Source of the DNA: CAZWAP01 sp964632005
GTDB taxonomy: Bacteria; Planctomycetota; Phycisphaerae; Sedimentisphaerales; Anaerobacaceae
Length of the DNA stretch: 64,000 bases
Direction of reading: 5' to 3'
NCBI GenBank assembly: GCA_964632005.1
Contig: CAZWAP010000007.1
Coordinates: 26,089 to 90,088 of the forward strand
Part shown: positions 33,100 through 41,015 of the stretch, piece by piece
Layout: each line of letters starts with the position of its first letter
Position numbering within the stretch: position 1 is the stretch's first letter
The notes under the pieces: generated by a model
What the model was told of the DNA's origin: nothing
Database searches by the model: none
The model's input: only the letters and a program-made list of their open reading frames with translations
Position numbers and translations under genes: made by a program

Positions 33100-33843
33100 C
33101 TACCTCGGTCCCGGGCCGCGCCCACCAAAGCGACCGCCCGGACCTCTTCTGCCGAACTTCGCCCGCATCTCCTGCTGGAAACGTTCCCTCTCCTCAGGCG
33201 ACATATTCATAAACTTCTCTCTCATAGCCTCGAACCTGCCCTTCATCCGGGCCCTTTCTTCGTCAGACAGGCGGCCGAACCACTCCGATCCGGGGCCGGC
33301 CCCCTCACCGGTAACCACCATCTCGGGGCCCCCTCCCTTTTCTTCGCCGCCTGGACCCGGCCTGGCCGTCGGCCCTGGCCGAGCCCTGTGGTCTCCTGGA
33401 GGCCCGGCAGAGGCAGAGGTAATCGGAGCAAACGTCTTGACGCGGCCGTCCCACTCGATCTTGACCTGTGTGGGTTCCACAGCCACGATCTTTGCATCTG
33501 CTATCCTGTCGCCGGCCTTGTACCACCTGCCGTTTATCAACGCCTCGTCACCCATAATGCCTATGACCGCAGTGACGGGATGGCGCCTTGGCGGAGGCGG
33601 CACAAATACGTTTCGCCTCCTGAGCTCCTCGGCCAACTTTCTGGCCTCGGCGAGAGCCTCGCTCACGCGGTTTTCGGCCGGTTCACTCCGCGCTACGGCC
33701 CGTTGAGCTATCTCCTTTGCTTTGGCCGAGGTGATAAACAGGTCGGCAACCTTGGCAAGACTTATCACTACAAAAACAGCCGACAAACCAAGCAGGGCAT
33801 ACGCAACCGGCAGATCCTTATTTCTCAGGTAATCGATCTTCAT
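33100..33843 (-). CDS. GspC/GspB/PilP-like inner-membrane connector protein (operon 1)
   Basis: The protein is 247 aa: one membrane helix (about residues 12-32), a predicted helical linker (SEALAEARKLAEELRRR), then a small beta domain with VTAVIGIMGDEALINGRWYK and AGDRIADAKIVAVEPTQVKI, resembling the homology region of GspC, GspB or PilP that contacts secretin. A Pro/Gly-rich segment and a C-terminal Arg/Glu-rich helical repeat (LSDEERARMKGRF, MSPEERERFQQEM) follow. No other GspC is present in this operon, so it probably fills that place. GGGAGA precedes the ATG. Confidence 0.65.
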   Translation of the reverse strand: MKIDYLRNKDLPVAYALLGLSAVFVVISLAKVADLFITSAKAKEIAQRAVARSEPAENRVSEALAEARKLAEELRRRNVFVPPPPRRHPVTAVIGIMGDEALINGRWYKAGDRIADAKIVAVEPTQVKIEWDGRVKTFAPITSASAGPPGDHRARPGPTARPGPGGEEKGGGPEMVVTGEGAGPGSEWFGRLSDEERARMKGRFEAMREKFMNMSPEERERFQQEMRAKFGRRGPGGRFGGRGPGPR

Positions 33844-33949
33844 AATCCATCTCCCCAAAAGTGGCCGCCCAGGCCGCCACAAAATCAAGCTCCATTCGTC
33901 CTCTCAACGCCCATAATTCCCACAATATCGTATCCCGGGCCCGTGCGCA

Positions 33950-34468
33950 CTACCGGATTCGCACCGCCGTCGAGACGGTCAAATTCAGATCCACCTCCTG
34001 GGGCTTGTTCTTATCACACTTGAATTTGAGCTCTTCAACTCCAACCAGATACGGGTTCTCGTTAAGTGTCGCCAGCAGGTCCAGAAGCTGCGTAAACCGG
34101 CACTTGGCCGTACACTGGATGTTCAAAAGCCGGTACCCCGGATAAAAGCTCTTGCCCGCCGCAACCACCTTGAGCGGCTGGCTTCTTATGCCGGCCTTCT
34201 TCAATTGCTCGTTCAACTTCTGCCTGAAACGACTCTTCTGTACCTCTTCTTCCTCTGGCATCTCGAACGCGGGAACCACGGAGACAATACCCGCCTGTTT
34301 GGCCCTGTCTATCAGGTCTAACTCGGCGCTTTTTTCACGGAACCTCCGTCTGGCAGCCGACCAGTGCTCCAGCCAGCTTGTCCCCAGCACAAATCCAATG
34401 ATGACCGCCACGGCTATTCCACCGAGCTTCAGCGCGCGCTTGTCTTTTTCCGTCAGTGTTATCATCAA
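33950..34468 (-). CDS. gspM: T2SS GspM/PilO-like protein (operon 1)
   Basis: The protein is 172 aa with an N-terminal membrane segment (about 14-32), a coiled-coil stretch (SAARRRFREKSAELDLIDRA), and a C-terminal ferredoxin-like domain (SQPLKVVAAGK, LLDLLATLNENPYLVGVEEL), the layout of GspM and PilO. It would pair with the upstream GspL-like protein in the inner-membrane platform. The 17-bp spacing after GspL supports operon membership. The 106-bp gap to the next gene has no visible feature. Confidence 0.75.
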   Translation of the reverse strand: MMITLTEKDKRALKLGGIAVAVIIGFVLGTSWLEHWSAARRRFREKSAELDLIDRAKQAGIVSVVPAFEMPEEEEVQKSRFRQKLNEQLKKAGIRSQPLKVVAAGKSFYPGYRLLNIQCTAKCRFTQLLDLLATLNENPYLVGVEELKFKCDKNKPQEVDLNLTVSTAVRIR

Positions 34469-34485
34469 AACCCCACAGACTGTCT

Positions 34486-35955
34486 CTATCGAGTCTTCTT
34501 CTGGCTGAAATTCCTGTACTTAAAGGTTACCGTGAATCTCACCTTCTTTGTCCTCGGGTCCACCGATGGATTCTGAATCTTCGCATCCGAAATGTACTTG
34601 CTGCTGTTTAGAGTTTCCTCAAACTTGTACAGCTGGTCGTTCCCCGAGGCCTGCCCGGTGACGCTTACGGGCTGGCCCTTCTTGAAGTGCAGCCCGTCGA
34701 GCTTGATGCCTCCCTGCCCGCAGTCGTTTACCAGCTTTATGAGCTCGAGCATGTCCGGCCGTTGTCGGGCAATCGCCCTTCTAAGGTTCTGACGATCGCG
34801 CAACTGCTCCAAATCGGCCGTGGAGATAGACGCCCTGATCTGCTTGTCGATGGCGCGGGGCTTGGCCACGTCCACGATGTACGAGACCAAGATCAACAGC
34901 ACGAGCGTCGCCGCCGCGAGCAGGCCGCCAACCCTGGGGCAACACAGCCAGTGCTTCGGTTCCTCTTTCTCGGCGGGGCTGTAAACGTTCGCAAAAATGT
35001 CGAGCCCTTCTTCCCGCTCGTCCAGTGCAATAAGACCCACACCGATCGGCACGCGATACTCATAGAGTTCCTCGGCAGTCAGCCCCGCGTCTCCCGATAG
35101 CTTCCCCGCGTCCGGCAGCGCAGCCCTCGCCTTCAGCCCGGCCAATTCCAGAGCGGCCACCATCACATTGATCGCCGTCTCACCCCCCGACAGAAAGACA
35201 ACAGGCACCCCTGCCGGCTTACTGCAGCCGAACAACTCCAGGATGCTTCTGACGTCACGCACGAATCTCTCGGCCGTCTCGGTCTCCCCGTCCAGGGGCG
35301 TTGCACCGGCGAAATCCGCTGTTCCCATATGCAGCACAACAGCGTTTTGCAACTGCCCGTGCTCAACAAGGCACAACTGAAGACTTCGCTCGCCGGCGTT
35401 CACGATCACCGCTCTGCCGTCATCGCCGCCGAAAAAAGTCCGCCAGACTCGTACGATCCCCTCGCAATCCAGTACTATTCTTCTCGGCGCCACGTCGCTA
35501 ATGTCCCGGACAAAACCGAGCAGATTCTCTCTCCTCGCAACTGCCATAGTCACCGGCATTTGCCCGTTGCTCGCCTGTCCGGCGCGCCAGGCGATTTCCA
35601 TCTGGTCGGCCGACAGCGGCAGGCGGCTCTCGGCCTGAAGGCGTACAATGGATTCCATCTCAGCTCGCCCCGCGGCTGGCACGTCCAACCGATTGAACAT
35701 AACGGCAGCGGAGCTGTACCCCGCGACGACCTTTTTCCTTTCGGCGGCCTGAGCCTGCCCCGGCGGTTCCGCCGCAAGACCGCATTCGGCCGCGAACCGC
35801 CCCCAATCAGCCTGACCGTCTTTGCTGGTCCTGGCCCAGACGACCTCATACTCCGCAGCCCACTTGCGCAGCTCCACCGCCTTGAGGCCGCCGTCCACCT
35901 GGGCTATGGCAACCACCGAGATAACCTCCGGAGAACCAGCTACTTTAGCGCTCAT
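34486..35955 (-). CDS. gspL: T2SS GspL-like (PilM-PilN fused) protein (operon 1)
   Basis: The protein is 489 aa. The N-terminal actin-like (PilM-type) domain, about residues 1-320, includes LQAESRLPLSADQMEIAWR and GGDDGRAVIVNAGERSLQL. One membrane segment at about 340-362 (GGLLAAATLVLLILVSYIVD) is followed by a periplasmic PilN-like domain with a helical linker and VSVTGQASGNDQLYKFEE. This is the cytoplasmic-to-periplasmic GspL organisation. Its stop is 17 bp before GspM, and its ATG overlaps the GspK stop by ATGA. Confidence 0.82.
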   Translation of the reverse strand: MSAKVAGSPEVISVVAIAQVDGGLKAVELRKWAAEYEVVWARTSKDGQADWGRFAAECGLAAEPPGQAQAAERKKVVAGYSSAAVMFNRLDVPAAGRAEMESIVRLQAESRLPLSADQMEIAWRAGQASNGQMPVTMAVARRENLLGFVRDISDVAPRRIVLDCEGIVRVWRTFFGGDDGRAVIVNAGERSLQLCLVEHGQLQNAVVLHMGTADFAGATPLDGETETAERFVRDVRSILELFGCSKPAGVPVVFLSGGETAINVMVAALELAGLKARAALPDAGKLSGDAGLTAEELYEYRVPIGVGLIALDEREEGLDIFANVYSPAEKEEPKHWLCCPRVGGLLAAATLVLLILVSYIVDVAKPRAIDKQIRASISTADLEQLRDRQNLRRAIARQRPDMLELIKLVNDCGQGGIKLDGLHFKKGQPVSVTGQASGNDQLYKFEETLNSSKYISDAKIQNPSVDPRTKKVRFTVTFKYRNFSQKKTR

Positions 35956-37304
35956 CTATTCGTCCCTTGGTACCAGTAAAGCAACTCGTAAGGTGTATCG
36001 GTCCTGTCAATGACGGCCTCGGTCAGCATCTCCAGACCGTCTCCTGCCGCCCGCTCGGCCGTCGCAAAGCACCGAACGGTATAAACATTCGACCTGACAG
36101 TAATGTAGTTCGCGATCTTCTTGAAGGTGTTAATGCTCATACCTTCAAACTGGAGTATGTCCGCGATGCTCTCAAGTCCCAACAACTGTTCCTCCCTGTA
36201 GCCGACTATCTGCTCGGCCAGCTGGGCCCCGGCATCCCCTCCCCCTAACAGCGCCGCCAGGACAACGCTTGAAGCCGTGTTGATATTGACCCGGCCCTCG
36301 AGTTTCTGGCTGTTACTGACGGTTATCTTGTCCGCAATGGCTGCGAAGGTCTGGAGGTCGATCGGCTTGGCTGCATTGGGGTTCTTAGCCGGGCCTTCCT
36401 TCGGCTCTTTCGGAGTATTGTTGCTTATCAGATCGGCTATGCTCTTGTACCCGCCCTTGCGGTTCTCAACAATCCACTTGGCCTGCGAACGGCTTATCCC
36501 CAGAGCCGTGGCCAGCGACCTCTCGTTGCCCTGGTTTATGTTCACCCTCTTGTTGCCTTCGGCATCCACGTTCTCTTCGTAAGAGTAGCAGGTCAGATAG
36601 TGTATCCAGCCGTAATCCAGCTCCCCGTCGGCGTCGTCGTTGGGCGGTGTGAGCTGCCCGTCGTCCTCGTTTTCGTCCAGTTGCCCGTTGAAGTTCGTAT
36701 CCTCCCCGTAAAACAGCTCCTCGGTAACCCCCTTTACCAGCAGCAGTTCCCTGATGGTCCTGAATCGCCCGTTGCGGATTTTATAACCGTATGGCAGAGT
36801 CTCGTAATACCCGCCCTCGGCGCCGAGCCCGCTAACAGTATCGTTTTTGTCACGCCAGTCTATTATTGCGTCGGCTATCTCTTCGACCATCTCGGGAAGC
36901 TGCATCAATTGCTTCTTCGTTGCGGTATTGATGTTGAGCTTGGAGGCCTCGTCGATAACCTGGACGGTGAAACGGCACCCCTCCAGTGGGATGTCGTTGA
37001 AATCCTCGTAGTTGTCGCTCCACAGGTCCGCATAGCTGTCGCTCTCTCTGGTGTCCTCGTTGAGGATCGCCACGGCTTTCTCGATGCCGGCCCGGCAGGC
37101 CCACCGGCAGCGAAGCTCCTCGATGCCCATCGCGCGGACCTTCAGGTCCAGCCGGCTGCTCCGCGAGAGCACCGCCACCATCGCCACCAGAATGACCTTC
37201 AGCCACAAAACACCAACGAGAACGAGGCCCTTTCTGTTATCGTAGCCGACCATCTTTCTTACCGATCCTCGTGCCCTCGCCATAAATCGCCTGCAACGGT
37301 CCAC
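35952..37304 (-). CDS. gspK: T2SS minor pseudopilin GspK (operon 1)
   Basis: The protein is 450 aa. The prepilin segment KGLVLVGVLWLKVILVAMVA lacks Glu5 (Gly instead), as GspK tip pseudopilins do. Helix-hairpin-helix-like regions LNINTATKKQLMQLPEM and VNINTASSVVLAALL and TIRELLLVKGV are GspK signatures. An acidic insert DTNFNGQLDENEDDG resembles an EF-hand/dockerin calcium loop. It forms the pseudopilus tip with GspI and GspJ. The GTG at 37304 begins 2 bp after the GspJ stop; ATG 37283 is an alternative. Confidence 0.87.
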   Translation of the reverse strand: MDRCRRFMARARGSVRKMVGYDNRKGLVLVGVLWLKVILVAMVAVLSRSSRLDLKVRAMGIEELRCRWACRAGIEKAVAILNEDTRESDSYADLWSDNYEDFNDIPLEGCRFTVQVIDEASKLNINTATKKQLMQLPEMVEEIADAIIDWRDKNDTVSGLGAEGGYYETLPYGYKIRNGRFRTIRELLLVKGVTEELFYGEDTNFNGQLDENEDDGQLTPPNDDADGELDYGWIHYLTCYSYEENVDAEGNKRVNINQGNERSLATALGISRSQAKWIVENRKGGYKSIADLISNNTPKEPKEGPAKNPNAAKPIDLQTFAAIADKITVSNSQKLEGRVNINTASSVVLAALLGGGDAGAQLAEQIVGYREEQLLGLESIADILQFEGMSINTFKKIANYITVRSNVYTVRCFATAERAAGDGLEMLTEAVIDRTDTPYELLYWYQGTNR

Positions 37305-37306
37305 AC

Positions 37307-37990
37307 TCAGCCTTCTTCTCCGAACTCGGCCTGCTCCAGTTCACCTTCTTCGTCAAGCAGCGTGCCCGTTGACCTGGCCAGGTTCACATACACCGTCTCC
37401 ATCATCGCCTTGCCCCCATCGCTCGCCCCGGCCACTATGTTCACCTCAACCAGCATAGGTAGAGTCTCCATCTCCTCCGGCCACTCGTACGTCCAGTCGG
37501 TGCCGTCAAAAAACCGGGCCTCGAAAACCTCAATGCCCTCGGCGATCACCGAAAGGATCCCGCCGGGCTCGCGCTCTTCGTCGGGGTTGGGCCAGACCCG
37601 CCTGAGCAGAACGGATCTCTCTTCGTCGGTCAGAAGGTAATACTCGACCTCGTATACGTCGCCCTCAGGCTCCAGCGCCCTGGCCTTAGTCCTGGCCACC
37701 GTGTAAAAAACGAGATAGCTGCTCGGAACCGGGCCCGAATCGTCGGCAAACGCAACAAATTTCGTTTCCTTCTTGTTTTTTGGACGGTACATATTGACAA
37801 GGTCGCGCCTGATCAGCTTCGCCGCGAACCGCAGCTCGCCGGCCGTATTGATATTCGCCTCGACCGCCCGCGCACTCTCGGTTACCGCCCTGAGTGTCCC
37901 GATAGCCACCAGGGCGATAAAGGCGCTGATGGTAGTGGCAACGACCACTTCGACCAGCGTAAACCCGTTCTCTCGCGGACGCCTACCCAT
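37307..37990 (-). CDS. gspJ: T2SS minor pseudopilin GspJ (operon 1)
   Basis: The protein is 227 aa. The prepilin peptidase site is ENG/FTLVEVVVATTISAF with Glu5, followed by the GspJ-like body (FAAKLIRRDLVNMYR, YYLLTDEERSVLLRR, GIEVFEARFFDGTDW). The C-terminus is acidic. It joins GspI and GspK at the pseudopilus tip. It lies 11 bp after GspI on the minus strand. Confidence 0.87.
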   Translation of the reverse strand: MGRRPRENGFTLVEVVVATTISAFIALVAIGTLRAVTESARAVEANINTAGELRFAAKLIRRDLVNMYRPKNKKETKFVAFADDSGPVPSSYLVFYTVARTKARALEPEGDVYEVEYYLLTDEERSVLLRRVWPNPDEEREPGGILSVIAEGIEVFEARFFDGTDWTYEWPEEMETLPMLVEVNIVAGASDGGKAMMETVYVNLARSTGTLLDEEGELEQAEFGEEG

Positions 37991-38001
37991 TCAAGGACTT
38001 C

Positions 38002-38466
38002 CTATCCGCCAGCTGAGCCGGCCTCGGTCCCTCCGCCTATCTGGCTGCCCGACTCGAGCCCGCTCTCAAGCTCCAGAGTAGTACTTTCGCCGTCGAGCAT
38101 CGTATCAACACGTAGCATTCGAGCTCGGCCCCGATCCAACCAGCTGACCGTTATCGTCACCAGGTACAGGCTGTCTATATCCTGGTATTCCGTTTCAACC
38201 TCCCAATGGTAGCCCGGCTCGAACTCTTCGACCTCGCCGCTCATCCTCCCCAGTTCAATGAAACCGTCGATCCCGATAAAGTCTATCAAGCTCAGTTGTT
38301 TCTCGATGATCGACGCAGCGGTTTCGTACTGTCTGTTCAGCCTTGTCGTACGCAACGCGGCGCTGCTCGTTGCCACCACCACCAGAACCGTCGCCGAGAG
38401 GATAACGCTCGCCACTATCGTCTCAACCAGGCTGAACCCTTTATTTGTGCTGGCAAATCGCATCAT
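38002..38466 (-). CDS. gspI: T2SS minor pseudopilin GspI (operon 1)
   Basis: The protein is 154 aa with prepilin motif NKG/FSLVETIVASVILSA and the GspI-like body IIEKQLSLIDFIG. The C-terminus is Gly/Ser/Glu-rich. ATG 38466 shares one base with the GspH stop (TGATG), so the genes are coupled; GTG 38469 would add one residue. Confidence 0.82.
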   Translation of the reverse strand: MMRFASTNKGFSLVETIVASVILSATVLVVVATSSAALRTTRLNRQYETAASIIEKQLSLIDFIGIDGFIELGRMSGEVEEFEPGYHWEVETEYQDIDSLYLVTITVSWLDRGRARMLRVDTMLDGESTTLELESGLESGSQIGGGTEAGSAGG

Positions 38467-39068
38467 CACTCGCTATCCAGGTCTATTGTCCCGATCTGCG
38501 CATTCTCTATCTTCCCCGGGTGTATCTTGGCCCGGCCGGTCGCGGCGCCGATGCTGATGGTGTAGCTCGTCCGTCCGTCGCCGATCTGAACGCAGACATT
38601 CCGCGCCGTACCATCCGGCGAAAAGACTATCGCCTGTTCCTCCTCGTACTCTTCAGCAACGGGTACCATTTGCACGTCCTCGAACCTGACTGCACCTTCA
38701 AACTCAACCGGTTTGCAATAGTAATCGTTGACCACGGCCTGCTCGTCTTGACCGTAGTCGGCCCCGTCCGTCACCGCAGTCAGCCAAAACCCGCCTTTCT
38801 CAGTATCCAGTACTATCTTGTATTCGCGCTGCTTCTCGATGGCCATTATCCTCGCGTACCGGGCCATAAACAAAAAATCCCTGGCGGCCTTTTCCACCTT
38901 CATCTTCCGCGCCGTCCCGGCGTAAAGCACGACGCCCATACTGCCAACCAGGGCAATAATCGCCACGACGACAAGCAGCTCGACGAGCGTAAAACCGCCA
39001 GCCCGGCCCTCACCGATACAGAGACCCACCTTTACGCCCGCCTTGTTCTTGCTATCGACCACGCTCAT
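38466..39068 (-). CDS. gspH: T2SS minor pseudopilin GspH (operon 1)
   Basis: The protein is 200 aa with prepilin motif AGG/FTLVELLVVVAIIALVG after an unusually long leader of about 25 residues. DFLFMARYARIMAIEKQREY and IVFSPDGTARNVCVQI are the GspH/FimT-type body features. It lies between GspG and GspI, the usual order. A shift of start by one codon (GTG 39071) is possible. Confidence 0.84.
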   Translation of the reverse strand: MSVVDSKNKAGVKVGLCIGEGRAGGFTLVELLVVVAIIALVGSMGVVLYAGTARKMKVEKAARDFLFMARYARIMAIEKQREYKIVLDTEKGGFWLTAVTDGADYGQDEQAVVNDYYCKPVEFEGAVRFEDVQMVPVAEEYEEEQAIVFSPDGTARNVCVQIGDGRTSYTISIGAATGRAKIHPGKIENAQIGTIDLDSE

Positions 39069-39076
39069 CACGCCAG

Positions 39077-39505
39077 CTAATCGTTATAGATATCCGCGTT
39101 CGGTCCTTCGCCTCCCTCCTGGCCGTCGGCCCCGTAACTTATCAAATCATAGCTGCCCGGGTTTATCTCGCCCTCGGCAATGTAGATTATTGGGTTGCCC
39201 CACGGGTCCAGAAGCTGTGACCTCTTGAGGTACGAGCCGTTCCATTTGCCTTCAAGGTCCTGCGGCATAGTAATGAGTGCTTCCAGCCCTTCAGACTCAT
39301 CGGGATACCGCCCGCAGTCTATCGCGAACCTCTCAAGTGCATCCTCCACCAGCGCCAACCTCGGCCTGGCAAGGTCCTGCTTCGACTTGCCAATGTACTG
39401 GAAAAACTTCGGAGCAGCGAACGCGGCCAGCATCGATATAATCACGATCACCACCAGCAGCTCGACAAGCGTAAACGCCTTTCTTCTCTGCTTCTTCCGC
39501 TTCAT
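39077..39505 (-). CDS. gspG: T2SS major pseudopilin GspG (operon 1)
   Basis: The protein is 142 aa with a basic leader and AFTLVELLVVIVIISMLAAF (Glu5 present). The body shows CGRYPDESEGLEALI, LLDPWGNPIIYI and DLISYGADGQEGGEGPNADI, the GspG calcium-site region. It would form the pseudopilus shaft. AAAGGTGG precedes the ATG. The residue before the cleavage site is Ala rather than Gly (KA/FTL), tolerated by some prepilin peptidases. Confidence 0.92.
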   Translation of the reverse strand: MKRKKQRRKAFTLVELLVVIVIISMLAAFAAPKFFQYIGKSKQDLARPRLALVEDALERFAIDCGRYPDESEGLEALITMPQDLEGKWNGSYLKRSQLLDPWGNPIIYIAEGEINPGSYDLISYGADGQEGGEGPNADIYND

Positions 39506-39638
39506 TTGACCACCTTTCTATTCCTGGAGTACAAACCCAAAACCTTTCGCCCGATACCCACTGCTCGGCTTTCCTAACCGCGGCTGGCCCGGCAGTCCCG
39601 TGCTACTGCTTCGGTTCTGGCACTACCCTCGATACTCC

Positions 39639-40898
39639 TTAAAATGCCCCGCCGCCAAGGGTCATCATTAGTATCGGCAGCAGCGTGGCGACAATGATAA
39701 AACCAACAATTACCGCCAGCAGTAAGATCAACAACGCCGGGAAAACCGCCATGAACCTCGTGATAGCCGAGTCGGCCTCTGCGTCAAAGGTCTCGGCGGC
39801 GCTGCAAAGCAGCTCATCCAGCTTACCCGTCCGTTCACCAATGGCCGTGATCTGCACAAGCAGCGGAGGAAAGTAACCCGACGCCCCTAAAGGCTCGGCC
39901 AGCGACTCGCCCCGCTTGACCTGCTCGGCCACCGAATCGATCTCCCTGCCCAGTACCTCGTTGCCTAACGTATCGCGGACGACACTCAGGGCTTCCAGGA
40001 TGGTAACGCCCCCCTTGGTCAGGGCGCCGAGCGTCCTGGCAAACCTGCCCACCGCTATGGTTCGCAACACCGAACCGAGTATGGGTATCCGAAGCTTGAG
40101 GCTGTCCCACTTGAGCCTGCCCTTGGTCCTGGTCCACCTCAACAGGTAGTACGCCCCCGCCGCAAGCCCCGCAATCACGATCCAGCCGTATACCTTTGTC
40201 AGCAGAGCTCTGACCAGCTCGCTCAGACTTATCAGTATCCTCGTTGGCCAGGGCAACCCGATGCCGACCCCTATCGTTTGTATGATGTTCGGCAATATCC
40301 AGCCGATTATGATCGTCACCGAGACAAGACCCAGGCACAAAACGAAAATAGGGTATGCCGAGGCGTTCTTCATGTTCGTCTTGATCTTCTCATCTCTGGC
40401 GAGTATCCCCACCAACTGGGCCGTGGTATCGTCGAGGATCCCGCCTGTCTCCCCCACCCTTATCATCGAGATGTAGAGGGGACTGAAAATATCCTTGTGC
40501 TTGGCCATGGCATCCGAGAGCGATTGGCCGGAACTGACGGCATCGACAAGGTCCGAGAGCATCTCCCTCATTCCAACCTTCTGTTGCTGCTCCAAAATCA
40601 GCTCAAGCCCGTTAAGCAGCGGCAGCCCCGCCCGCAGGGCCGTGCTCAGTTGATTGGTCATTGCCAGGATATCCTTGCTCGTGATTCTCCGCGTGCCGAA
40701 CTTCAGGTATCTCCCGATATTCAGAGCCGTTCGGGGGCTTTCCTCGCCTGTCGCAGTCTCCGACTTCTCTATCAGCTCCGTTACAAAATGGCCCTTCTCG
40801 GCCAGCGCAGCAACGGCGCTCCTGCGGTCAAGAGCCTCCACCGTCCCGCTGACATGCCCGCCGCTTCTATCAACCGCCCTGTAGCTGAATTGGCCCAA
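39639..40898 (-). CDS. gspF: T2SS platform protein GspF (operon 1)
   Basis: The protein is 419 aa with the opening FSYRAVDRSGGHVSG and two repeated T2SSF domains (LSTALRAGLPLLNGLELILE; ARTLGALTKGGVTILEALSV), each with membrane helices. The C-terminus LILLLAVIVGFIIVATLLPI is a membrane anchor. It starts at TTG 40898 with AGAGG upstream. It binds GspE and GspL at the inner membrane. 117 bp separate it from GspE, and 133 bp with no visible gene lie between it and GspG. Confidence 0.93.
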   Translation of the reverse strand: MGQFSYRAVDRSGGHVSGTVEALDRRSAVAALAEKGHFVTELIEKSETATGEESPRTALNIGRYLKFGTRRITSKDILAMTNQLSTALRAGLPLLNGLELILEQQQKVGMREMLSDLVDAVSSGQSLSDAMAKHKDIFSPLYISMIRVGETGGILDDTTAQLVGILARDEKIKTNMKNASAYPIFVLCLGLVSVTIIIGWILPNIIQTIGVGIGLPWPTRILISLSELVRALLTKVYGWIVIAGLAAGAYYLLRWTRTKGRLKWDSLKLRIPILGSVLRTIAVGRFARTLGALTKGGVTILEALSVVRDTLGNEVLGREIDSVAEQVKRGESLAEPLGASGYFPPLLVQITAIGERTGKLDELLCSAAETFDAEADSAITRFMAVFPALLILLLAVIVGFIIVATLLPILMMTLGGGAF

Positions 40899-41015
40899 GA
40901 TTCAACCTCTTAAATTACGCCCGCAACTACGTGCGGGCCCCGCAAAACGACAAATCTCGATTCGCAACTTCCACGCCTTGCTCTGCCCCATCACCCACGC
41001 CAGGCTCACCGCGAG

